From: Phycisphaerales bacterium
GTDB lineage: Bacteria > Planctomycetota > Phycisphaerae > Phycisphaerales > SM1A02
Length of the DNA stretch: 36,034 nt
Direction: 5' to 3'
Assembly: GCA_009691785.1 (NCBI GenBank)
Contig: SIAM01000021.1
Location: forward strand, 1-36,034
Positions 7,438-15,321 of this stretch are shown here, piece after piece. A program made the position numbers and the translations under genes. Position 1 is the first letter of the stretch; every line of letters starts with the position of its first letter. Below the pieces are notes generated by a model. It made no database searches and was not told where the DNA came from. It saw only the letters and a list, made by a program, of their open reading frames with translations.

Positions 7438-8490
7438 TCAATATTCGTCCGCATCCGACTCAAGGGTGGACTTCCACGCCTCAAGACTCTCAAGATAAAT
7501 CGCCGTGCCACGCGCCACGCACGTCAACGGATCGTCGGCGATCTTCACGGTAAGACCAGTCGATTGATTCAGCACCACGTCCATGCCGCGCAACAGCGCC
7601 CCACCACCAGCAAGAGTGAGACCATTCTCAACCAAGTCAGCTGACAATTCCGGATCAGCTCGCTCCAATGTGCGACGCACGGCCTCGGAAATTGCCTTGA
7701 CCGGCTCGGAAAGCGCCTCGCGAATTTCATCGCTTGTCACAGATGTCTTGCGCGGCAAACCCGTGACCATGTCGCGGCCGCGAACGTCCATGTTGGTCTG
7801 CGGACCAACCGCCGCAGCGGAACCAATTTCAATTTTAATGCGTTCGGCGGTTTGCTCACCAATGTTCAAGCCGTACATCTTCTTCATGTGGCCAATGATG
7901 GCCTCGTCAAAATCATCCCCCGCCACGCGCACGCTTTCACACGCCGCAATGTCGCCTAGGCTCATGATTGCAACTTCAGTTGTGCCACCGCCAATGTCAA
8001 CAATCATGCTGGCTGTTGGCTCGATAATGGGAAGACCAGCGCCAATTCCCGCAGCCATTGGCTCCTCAACAAGAAATACTTTTCTCGCGCCCGCGCGCTC
8101 GGCGCTGTCAAGCACCGCGCGTTTTTCCACGGCAGTAATTCCACTTGGCACCGCAATGACAACGCGCGGACCAAAGATGCGGCCGTGACCATTCACCTTG
8201 CGAATAAAATACGCCAGCATGGCTTCAGTCATTTCAAAGTCGGAGATCACGCCGTCTTTCAACGGGCGAATTGCCTGAATGGAACCGGGAGTCTTGCCCA
8301 ACATTTCCTTGGCGGCAAAACCTACCGCTGTGCCATCGTTGAGAACCTTGTTCGTTCCTTTGCGCACGGCGACAACGCTTGGCTCATTCAGCACAATGCC
8401 CTCGCCACGCACGCACACAAGCGTGTTACATGTGCCTAGATCGATACCCATGTCAACACTAAACCAACCTAATAAAGATTTCAGACCCAT
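7438..8490 (-). CDS. mreB: Rod shape-determining actin-like protein MreB
   Basis: A 350-aa actin-fold ATPase. Phosphate 1 is DMGIDLGTCNTLV, phosphate 2 is MIVDIGGGTTEVAIMS, and LTLAGGGALLRGMD is the adenosine motif; VEEPMAAGIGAG is also typical MreB. The length matches the family. An N-terminal hydrophobic stretch LLGWFSV could help membrane binding. The start ATG 8490 has GGAAC 5-6 nt upstream, one of the clearer ribosome sites here. It forms the filament that directs lateral wall growth and leads the mreBCD operon, with two membrane-protein genes just upstream on the same strand. Confidence 0.98.
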   Translation of the reverse strand: MGLKSLLGWFSVDMGIDLGTCNTLVCVRGEGIVLNEPSVVAVRKGTNKVLNDGTAVGFAAKEMLGKTPGSIQAIRPLKDGVISDFEMTEAMLAYFIRKVNGHGRIFGPRVVIAVPSGITAVEKRAVLDSAERAGARKVFLVEEPMAAGIGAGLPIIEPTASMIVDIGGGTTEVAIMSLGDIAACESVRVAGDDFDEAIIGHMKKMYGLNIGEQTAERIKIEIGSAAAVGPQTNMDVRGRDMVTGLPRKTSVTSDEIREALSEPVKAISEAVRRTLERADPELSADLVENGLTLAGGGALLRGMDVVLNQSTGLTVKIADDPLTCVARGTAIYLESLEAWKSTLESDADEY

Positions 8491-8577
8491 CTAAGTTCCG
8501 TTCCTTTACCTGTTTCCGATTTCATCCGAGAAAATGTGTTTATTTGCAAAGGGACACCGACCCTCTTGATTGTGCAA

Positions 8578-8766
8578 TCACTTGCCTTTGTATTCAACGT
8601 ACTCAAATGGTCCACCTTGATTTGTTCCACCAGAGGTCAAGTCGATATTTTGGAGCGCAACCCACCCACTACCAATCAGAAGCAGTAGAACGCTTGTGAC
8701 CAAGAGGGCCGAGTAAATAGTCAGGGCTGGTTTTCGTTGGGGCATAGTTGGATTAAATTGGCTCAT
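8578..8766 (-). CDS. Small single-pass membrane protein, unknown function
   Basis: A 62-aa protein whose start is taken as the ATG at 8766, because a strong ACGGAG ribosome site lies 6 nt before it; the longer reading frame would overlap the preceding gene. Residues about 17-38 are one hydrophobic helix (LLVTSVLLLLIGSGWVAL). It is preceded by a short polar segment with PQRKP and followed by a Gly/Asn-rich tail ending EYVEYKGK. I recognise no family. It sits 19 nt after the MreC-like coiled-coil gene and 87 nt before mreB, so it probably belongs to the cell-shape operon. Confidence 0.6.
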   Translation of the reverse strand: MSQFNPTMPQRKPALTIYSALLVTSVLLLLIGSGWVALQNIDLTSGGTNQGGPFEYVEYKGK

Positions 8767-8785
8767 ATCAAACTCCGTTAAAAAT

Positions 8786-9712
8786 TTACTCGCCCTTGCG
8801 CGCAATGGCGCGCAAACCAGTTCGAACTTCGCCTTTGCCCGCTTGTTCAAGTTCCACAACTCCCACTGAACGATTGACATCAACCGTGGTAATGCGAAGA
8901 TTGCCCACGTATTTGCCACCATCGGCAATACTCATCACCCAACCAGGTTGAACACCATCGCGGCTACCGGCGTTAATTTCCGCCATGGTTGAATCAGCGC
9001 CGCGACGAACATTGATAATAGTCGCGCTCAGTGATCGATCCGCTGGAATCTTAGCATCGCCATTGATTCCGCTGGTCGCTCCTGGCCGTGCCTGCGGCAA
9101 AGCGCCAGCGAACGTTCCATACTTCTTCAATTGTTCATTTGCGTTTTTTGCGTCGGCGGCCGTTTTGTCACGATCATCTGACGCCTGCTTGAGTTGCTCT
9201 TGCACTTGACGCAACTGCGCCTTGACCACTTCATTCTCGCTTGTGAGATTGGCGACCGTGTCATCCAATTGCACATTGTCACGATCGGCCTTGGTCAAAC
9301 CAGCTCGTAGAGTGACCAATTCTTTTGAGACCGTTGACACAAGTTCGCTTTTAATTTTATCGCTCTCAGCAAAAACCTGAAGATTGCTGGCAAGCCTATC
9401 TAATTGAGCTTTATTGCTGGCAACCAATCCACTGACAAGCGTGGTATCCGCCATGGCCGCGTCGCGTTCAATCTGTGCCTTGGCCAACTTCACTTCCAAG
9501 TCTTTTGCAAAATCTTGGCTGGCGCGAAATGCCGTTTCCTTGGATCGCTGAGCAACTTCGTTGTTGAAGGCCGCCAACTTGGCGACATTCATCTCATCGT
9601 TCCAACGTTTTTTATATGTCTCCTCATTTGCGGTGTTGAGCATGACAAGCGGAACAAGCGCAACGGTGAGAAGGGATGTCAACACAACAAAGATCTTTGT
9701 CAGAATATGCAC
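8786..9712 (-). CDS. Membrane-anchored coiled-coil protein with MreC-like C-terminal domain
   Basis: A 308-aa protein with one N-terminal membrane helix (about 6-26), a long charged heptad-rich coiled coil (about 30-195; for example NLTSENEVVKAQLRQVQEQL), a short Pro/Gly linker and an 80-residue C-terminal domain. That domain carries EINAGSRDGVQPGW, which closely resembles LNAGKRDGVQSGD of the MreC encoded 1.5 kb downstream. The architecture is the same as MreC, with a longer coil. GTG 9712 is preferred over the TTG two codons earlier because GGAG then sits 7 nt upstream. It lies upstream of mreB on the same strand, so a role in envelope elongation is likely but unproven. Confidence 0.65.
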   Translation of the reverse strand: MHILTKIFVVLTSLLTVALVPLVMLNTANEETYKKRWNDEMNVAKLAAFNNEVAQRSKETAFRASQDFAKDLEVKLAKAQIERDAAMADTTLVSGLVASNKAQLDRLASNLQVFAESDKIKSELVSTVSKELVTLRAGLTKADRDNVQLDDTVANLTSENEVVKAQLRQVQEQLKQASDDRDKTAADAKNANEQLKKYGTFAGALPQARPGATSGINGDAKIPADRSLSATIINVRRGADSTMAEINAGSRDGVQPGWVMSIADGGKYVGNLRITTVDVNRSVGVVELEQAGKGEVRTGLRAIARKGE

Positions 9713-9803
9713 AGCCAAACTCCATCAAAAGGAAATCAAAACGGTCTTGAAGCCTACAACCCCACATGGCGCATTGATTGTAACCCGAATCGTGGTTCTT
9801 ATG

Positions 9804-12641
9804 TCAATTCGGAGACTCAATTTTTGAATCATTTGGAGACTCCAAAGCACCCTTTGGCATGGCAGATTCGATTGGGTCCGCCTCCGTTGGAATCTTCACT
9901 TGCCGCCGCAAAATGCTGCCCGCCGCGGCTACTTGCACCTCTGGTTCGCGGTCTCGAAGTAGTTTGGAAATAACGGATTCAGTCTCGGCTCCACCTACCA
10001 CGCCTAAAAGTTTGGCGCCCAAAGTGCGCACCCGAGAATTGGGATCACGCGAGGCCGTGACGCCAAGATCAGCTAAGCCAGCAGGAGCGGGCGACATGAT
10101 TCGGCACACCGCGATCGCCGCGAACAGTCTAAGTTCAATCGGACGAATATCGCCGCCATCCGCCTCGATCAATCGTTGCAACATTGGTAAAGCACCCTGA
10201 TCATGAAGTCGGCTTGAAATTTCGCACGCTAGCTCAATGCATTCACTTTGATCAGATCTAAAAAACAGCGCGGCATGAATGGGTTCAATTTCTGTCAGGT
10301 CACCCAACTGCACCATGGCTTCGGCAATTTGTAAATTCACAATTCGAATCGCCGCGGGATTGGCGCGGCTCATAGGGTAATGCGTAGCTTCTTTCAGCAA
10401 AATCAGTGCCGATTTGTTTCCAAGTTCGCCCAACACCATAGCTGTATTGCCACGAAGTTCGGCGCTTTGCGATAAAATCATGGGAGCCAATATTGAAGGA
10501 TTTGCCGCAATACCACAACGAGTAAGTGCAAGAATTGCAGCCGCTCGAACGCTGTCATTGGGGTCCATGATCAACGGTTGCAACAATGGTCCCGCACCTG
10601 TCATGCGCACTTTGGCCACGCACATTGCGGAAACAAAACGCACGCTGGCCTCGCGGTCGGCAAGTCCGCGACGAACCGCGGGCTCGAAAACAGTCATGTC
10701 GTATTGCATGGACTCAATGGAGTGGGCTCGCAAAAATTTATCGGGGTTGCGAGAGGCTTCATCCAAAACTAACCGCGCGTTGCGCACCCAGTCGCTGGAG
10801 TTGGAAACAGGAATTTGCGCCTTTGATGTGTTTTTGCGTGAAAGAGTTGCGTCATTGTCTGGCGTGGAACTTTGATCCTTGCTGCTCCAAGAAGGCAATT
10901 GCCCCTGCTTGGTATCGCTGCATGCCACAACAAAAACGCACGCGCAAAGAACGCTTGCTAAAGTTCCAACGGACCGTCCTACTTTGGGTTGCGTATTGGG
11001 CCAGCAACACATCAAGCCTGTTATGAAAAACATAATCCAAGAGAATACATCCCCAATCGTTGCATATGTGGTTCGATTTTTTTCCAAAGGAAGCGCCGCC
11101 AACATCCACTGCTCTTGTTGCGGCGGCAGTGGATTGCCAATGCGTTGACCACGAGTGTCAAATGCCGCGCTTATTCCCGTGTTCACCGCGCGCAACATGG
11201 ATCGACGCAACTCAACGCAGCGCCAACGCGCGGCTTGCTCATGGTGGCTCCGCGCCGGATTGAACCAACCAAACCAACCATCGTTGCTCAAGTTCACAAT
11301 TATATCGGCGCCTTCGTCGGCGTTCACCAGACTGCGAGTGGCGCGAGAGACTGTGTCCTCAAAACAAATCGGCACCGCCAATGCCACATGCCGCTTCGCA
11401 GTTTGCAACGAAAGCGTGCGAGGACGCTCGCCCGTGGAAAGATCAAACTCCATTCCGCGGCCGCCAAAATCAAGCATGGCCTGCTCCAGCGTTTTCCAAT
11501 ATGAAATGTACGGCATGGTTTCACCGAAAGGCGTGAGCACGACTTTGTCCACGCGCTCGTGGCGGCCGCCGCTCTTCAACAAATAGCCGCTGTTGTAATG
11601 TCTGTCCCATGCGTAGCGATTGCCTTCAAAGCGCAAGCCTTCATAAGCGCCGCTGCCAACCAGCAATGGCGCGTTGTCATTCACCAGTTTCACAAGTTGC
11701 AAACTCAATGTGTCCGCGGGCCACAATCCCCTTTCGCGCTGCAATAGAATGGCGTCGCTTTCCAGTCCAACGCCCGGCAGGGCAGTTTCGGGCCAGACAA
11801 TTAAATCGGGTATTTCCCCACGTAATTGCAAGGTTTTTAAGGCTTCCATGGTGGCTTTGTAGGCGCCATCAAATTGAGTTTGTTGCATCTCGCGCGTGGG
11901 CGCCATCTTGTTGCTTTGCGCGACATTGGTTTGAATTACAAGCACTTTGAAGATGTCGCAATCCTTGGTGGTCGGGGCGCAAAAAAAACCGTATCCAAGC
12001 GCGAGCACCAGACACGCGGTTGTGACCACGGCGCCAGCGCGCCAACGCGTTCGCGGCGGGGCGATTATTCCCACCAACATTCCCGCGATCAAGCCTGGAA
12101 TAATTCCCAATCCCGCGACGCCGATCATATCAGCGCCTTGGGCTAGCCACGAAAAATCAATCAGCGGCTGCGCCGGCATAAACCACGGGTATCCATCCAT
12201 GAACACGCGAGAACGAAACCATTCGCTGCCGCATAAAATAATTCCGGCGCGAACGGCAAGCGGCCAGTTGCGATATCGCTTGCCGCTCTCGGTGCGTGAA
12301 AGCGCCACGGCGAATACACCGTCAAAGGCGCCCATGACAATCGCCAAGGCTGGCCATCCGTAATCGCTCACTGGTCCAATCCAACTTTCAAGCCACAGCC
12401 ATCGAAGGCTTCCAAACAACCACGCGATGAATACCAACCGCCAAGTGGCGCGGCGATCGATCGGTTGCGCAATGCCGTCAATTAAGCGGTCGTTTTGGCG
12501 CCATTTCCCAGTGATTTGCGCGGCAAACACCAACGGTGTCCACGCCACCAACGCCAGCAATGAAAGGTTGAATGGATCCAGCGCTAGCGTATTGAACAAC
12601 GCAGCAAGCAAGCACAAACTTGTTATTTGGATCAATCGCAT
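9804..12641 (-). CDS. lnt: Apolipoprotein N-acyltransferase fused to a HEAT-repeat domain
   Basis: A 945-aa protein, against about 500-550 for ordinary Lnt. Residues 1-540 are Lnt: several membrane segments, then a nitrilase domain with the catalytic triad E285 (VWPET), K366 (RVDKVVLTPFGE) and C426 (PICFED), then a last membrane helix (SWIMFFITGLMCCW). Lnt adds the third acyl chain to lipoproteins in the inner membrane. After it comes a second hydrophobic stretch ending VVAC (C574), a lipobox-like sequence, then a Ser/Asp-rich linker and about 300 residues of HEAT-type helical repeats. An internal ATG at 11012 (residue 544) would start a protein with a complete lipoprotein signal. ATG 12641 is chosen over the upstream TTG at 12680, which would overlap accD. 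It ends a pgk-to-lnt gene run, 19 nt after accD. Confidence 0.9.
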   Translation of the reverse strand: MRLIQITSLCLLAALFNTLALDPFNLSLLALVAWTPLVFAAQITGKWRQNDRLIDGIAQPIDRRATWRLVFIAWLFGSLRWLWLESWIGPVSDYGWPALAIVMGAFDGVFAVALSRTESGKRYRNWPLAVRAGIILCGSEWFRSRVFMDGYPWFMPAQPLIDFSWLAQGADMIGVAGLGIIPGLIAGMLVGIIAPPRTRWRAGAVVTTACLVLALGYGFFCAPTTKDCDIFKVLVIQTNVAQSNKMAPTREMQQTQFDGAYKATMEALKTLQLRGEIPDLIVWPETALPGVGLESDAILLQRERGLWPADTLSLQLVKLVNDNAPLLVGSGAYEGLRFEGNRYAWDRHYNSGYLLKSGGRHERVDKVVLTPFGETMPYISYWKTLEQAMLDFGGRGMEFDLSTGERPRTLSLQTAKRHVALAVPICFEDTVSRATRSLVNADEGADIIVNLSNDGWFGWFNPARSHHEQAARWRCVELRRSMLRAVNTGISAAFDTRGQRIGNPLPPQQEQWMLAALPLEKNRTTYATIGDVFSWIMFFITGLMCCWPNTQPKVGRSVGTLASVLCACVFVVACSDTKQGQLPSWSSKDQSSTPDNDATLSRKNTSKAQIPVSNSSDWVRNARLVLDEASRNPDKFLRAHSIESMQYDMTVFEPAVRRGLADREASVRFVSAMCVAKVRMTGAGPLLQPLIMDPNDSVRAAAILALTRCGIAANPSILAPMILSQSAELRGNTAMVLGELGNKSALILLKEATHYPMSRANPAAIRIVNLQIAEAMVQLGDLTEIEPIHAALFFRSDQSECIELACEISSRLHDQGALPMLQRLIEADGGDIRPIELRLFAAIAVCRIMSPAPAGLADLGVTASRDPNSRVRTLGAKLLGVVGGAETESVISKLLRDREPEVQVAAAGSILRRQVKIPTEADPIESAMPKGALESPNDSKIESPN

Positions 12642-12660
12642 GAATTTGAAATGCGTTCGA

Positions 12661-13497
12661 CTACTTGTTGGCAAAGTCAATCACTCGTCCAATTTCGCTG
12701 CGCAAGTTGGATCGATGCACAATGCGATCCACAAATCCCGCATCAAGCAGAAATTCAGAAGTTTGAAATCCATCGGGAAGTTCTTGGCGGATTGTTTGAC
12801 GAATCACGCGCGGGCCAGCAAAACCAATCAATGCGCGCGGCTCCGCAAGAATCACATCGCCCAACATTGCAAAGCTGGCGGTCACGCCACCAGTGGTTGG
12901 ATCTGCTAGCACGCTGATGAACAAACCCGTGGACTCGTCAAAGCGCGCAAGCGTGGCGCTGGTCTTGGCCATTTGCATAAGCGAGAAACCGCTCTCTTGC
13001 ATGCGCGCGCCTCCGGAGCAACACACAATGATCAGCGGCAAGTCGTGGTCTGTTGCATACTCAATGAGACAAGCTAATTTTTCACCAACAACGCTGCCCA
13101 TGGAGCCCGCAAGAAATGTGAAATCCATGCAACCCAATGCAACTTTTCGACCTTTTATAAATGCGGTTCCAGTTTGCACACCGTCGTTCTCGCCAGTTTT
13201 TTCCTGGGCTTCCTTAATGCGATCCTGATAGGGGCGGACATCTTGGAACAAAAGTGGATCGCAAGGCGCCATGGTGGCGTTCATGGGTTCAAAGGAACCA
13301 GGATCGACCAAAGTCTCAACGCGCATTCGCCCGGACATTCTGTGGTGGTGATCACACTGATGACAGACCATTAAATTGGATTCAAGCGCTTTCAGAAAAA
13401 GCGTGGCGTTGCACTTGTCGCAAGAAACCCACAACCCGTCGGGAACGGATTTCTTGGCGGTACGCAGATCTGAGGTTTCCCAACTTGTTTCAGTCAT
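12661..13497 (-). CDS. accD: Acetyl-CoA carboxylase carboxyltransferase subunit beta
   Basis: This 278-aa protein begins with the zinc ribbon typical of bacterial AccD: C26, C29, C45 and C48 in CDKC and CHQC. The carboxyltransferase (crotonase-fold) core follows, with MDFTFLAGSMGSVVGEK, CCSGGARMQE, and PTTGGVTASFAMLGD. It forms the carboxyltransferase with AccA, transferring carboxyl from biotin to acetyl-CoA to make malonyl-CoA; accA is not in the window. It is 6 nt after rpe. A TAGACT hexamer overlapping the rpe stop lies 8 nt before ATG 13497, so accD may also have its own leaderless transcript; no Shine-Dalgarno is visible. Confidence 0.97.
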   Translation of the reverse strand: MTETSWETSDLRTAKKSVPDGLWVSCDKCNATLFLKALESNLMVCHQCDHHHRMSGRMRVETLVDPGSFEPMNATMAPCDPLLFQDVRPYQDRIKEAQEKTGENDGVQTGTAFIKGRKVALGCMDFTFLAGSMGSVVGEKLACLIEYATDHDLPLIIVCCSGGARMQESGFSLMQMAKTSATLARFDESTGLFISVLADPTTGGVTASFAMLGDVILAEPRALIGFAGPRVIRQTIRQELPDGFQTSEFLLDAGFVDRIVHRSNLRSEIGRVIDFANK

Positions 13498-13503
13498 GGA
13501 ATT

Positions 13504-14208
13504 TTAGTCTACCCGACTCGTTGATGAAAACGAATTAAGCAAATCCTTCGCCGCTTGGGCCAGATTTGGCCTGCCATACAAGGCGGTCGCCGACACCAGC
13601 ACATCCGCGCCAGCGCCCACGCAGCGCGCGCCGTTTGACGGCTCAATGCCGCCATCCATTTCAACGCGCGCGCGCGCGGCAACGCGTTCGCGGATCCATT
13701 TGGTCTTCTCAAGCGAGCTTTCAATAAAGCCTTGGCCGGAAAAACCGGGGTGAACGCTCATGACCAAATGCAAGTCAAAATCATTCAGAAACGGCTCAAT
13801 TACCGACGTTGGCGTTTGGGGATTGCTGGCAAGGCCCACGCTCACGCCAAGGTCGCGCGCGAACGCGGCCAGCTCCTTTGGATTCTTCACGGCCTCAACA
13901 TGAAATGAAACCGAGTTCGCGCCCGCCTTCACAAATGCGGGAATAAATTCCTTGGGATTGGTCACCATCAAGTGCACATCAAGAAATGCGTCCGGACAAG
14001 CGCGGCGCACCGCGGCGCACACCAATGGTCCCATGGAAAGATTGGGAACAAAGTGCCCGTCCATGATGTCCACGTGCAAGAGCGCGGCGCCAACTTTCAA
14101 AGCCGCAAGCGATGATTCACCCAACGCCGCGAAGTCGGCTGAAAAAATACTTGCCGCCAACATGGCGCGCGCGGGCGGACTACGAAAGAGATCACGATTT
14201 GGAGCCAT
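13504..14208 (-). CDS. rpe: Ribulose-phosphate 3-epimerase
   Basis: A 234-aa TIM-barrel enzyme. Family motifs present are ASIFSADFAALG, HVDIMDGHFVPN (metal-binding D47, acid D50), DVHLMV (H79), MSVHPGFSGQGF, and VEMDGGI. It interconverts ribulose 5-phosphate and xylulose 5-phosphate in the pentose phosphate pathway. The N-terminus is about 14 residues longer than usual; an alternative start is the ATG at 14163. ATG 14208 is kept because it begins 1 nt after the stop of the preceding gene, a typical coupled arrangement. Confidence 0.96.
   Translation of the reverse strand: MAPNRDLFRSPPARAMLAASIFSADFAALGESSLAALKVGAALLHVDIMDGHFVPNLSMGPLVCAAVRRACPDAFLDVHLMVTNPKEFIPAFVKAGANSVSFHVEAVKNPKELAAFARDLGVSVGLASNPQTPTSVIEPFLNDFDLHLVMSVHPGFSGQGFIESSLEKTKWIRERVAARARVEMDGGIEPSNGARCVGAGADVLVSATALYGRPNLAQAAKDLLNSFSSTSRVD
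13506..13511 (-). promoter_or_regulatory. -10-like element before accD
   Basis: TAGACT on the minus strand overlaps the last codons and stop of rpe and ends 8 nt before the accD ATG. The same hexamer occurs upstream of dxs. No convincing -35 was found. Confidence 0.25.
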
Positions 14209-14209
14209 G

Positions 14210-15256
14210 TCAGGGATTCTTTACAGGAACTCGCGTGGAAGCGGCGCGATATTCCTCTAGTCGTTGCTTGGCCATTGGTTTTTCCAAGACAGTGGCTTCC
14301 ATCCAGGCGTCGGTTTGCAAGTCAATCGCTTGCATCCAATCTTTTTTGGCGGCGTACACCAATGCTTTTGCTTGTAAACCCATGGTTGCATTTTTTACAA
14401 TTATGGAGTTGGCAATAATGAGCGCGGACTCAAGATCCCGCTTCTGAATCTCAGGGTCATTCACTATGGTGTTCACAATTTCGTTTTGGGCCGCGTCACT
14501 TCCAGATTTCTTGGCCATTTTTTGAATCCATTCGGCGGCAATTGTTGGATCGCTCTGATTCTTGTGAGTTAGTTTATAACGCTCCAAAATAATGTCAACA
14601 AAAAACGCGGGATCTAATTCAATGACCTCGTCGAAATGCTTGTAAGCCTCTTGGATGTTGCGAACCTGCAATGATTTGCGCGCCGCATCCAGCATGGGCT
14701 GCGCTTTTTTGATGAGTTGAGGATCGTATTTTCCATTGACAGCCTTGCGCAAGATGGCGGGAAGCGACTCCTCCAAAGGGTTTCCAATCCAGAGAATCTT
14801 TGATTGATTGAAGATAAATCCCAAAGGCATTGTTTCCATCTTCGCGGCGTCCACCCACTTTTGCCAGACTTCACCATCTGCGGTATGTACCAACGTGAAG
14901 ACCATTGATGCAACCTCCGTCTTGGTAAACACACTCGTCTTTTCAATGTCATCCTTACACACGAGAAACACATCCAACCCTTTCATGTCAAATTCCTTCT
15001 GGATTGAATTCATATTGCTCTTCAAGATGGATTTCTTGTCGTAGTCTGACTCAAAAAACACAATCAAATTCACAGAAGTCTTTGAGCCCAATATCCTCGC
15101 TTTGGTTGCTTTGTGATAGACAACAAGGCTGTCCAAAATTGTGGGCGGCGCATCGCCAACCTTCAGCGTGTCGTCATCGGCATGGGCGGATGGAACGATA
15201 AAGATGAAAAGACATAGGCACACAACAAATGAAATTAAAATATTTTTTTTTGCCAT
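14210..15256 (-). CDS. Secreted thioredoxin-fold protein without CXXC, with C-terminal helical (TPR-like) repeats
   Basis: The start is ATG 15256, with AGGA 7 nt upstream; this gives 348 aa and a signal peptide with cleavage near residue 26 (PSAHA). Residues about 30-170 look like an AhpC/TlpA thioredoxin fold: VGDAPPTILDSLVV, then SVNLIVFFESDYDKKS where TlpA proteins have the WCxxC active site, and a later METMPLGFIFN resembling the cis-proline loop. The two catalytic cysteines are absent (residues 70-74 read SDYDK), so redox activity is unlikely. Residues about 195-340 are helical with a TPR-like HFDEVIELDPAFF. It lies between pgk and rpe, 1 nt before rpe. A periplasmic binding or scaffold role is possible; the family is not recognised. 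Confidence 0.75.
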   Translation of the reverse strand: MAKKNILISFVVCLCLFIFIVPSAHADDDTLKVGDAPPTILDSLVVYHKATKARILGSKTSVNLIVFFESDYDKKSILKSNMNSIQKEFDMKGLDVFLVCKDDIEKTSVFTKTEVASMVFTLVHTADGEVWQKWVDAAKMETMPLGFIFNQSKILWIGNPLEESLPAILRKAVNGKYDPQLIKKAQPMLDAARKSLQVRNIQEAYKHFDEVIELDPAFFVDIILERYKLTHKNQSDPTIAAEWIQKMAKKSGSDAAQNEIVNTIVNDPEIQKRDLESALIIANSIIVKNATMGLQAKALVYAAKKDWMQAIDLQTDAWMEATVLEKPMAKQRLEEYRAASTRVPVKNP

Positions 15257-15321
15257 AATCAAATCCTGTTTGAAAGCCAATCCTGCAGCAGCGCCTAAGT
15301 CTAGTGCGAAATCATGAAAGT

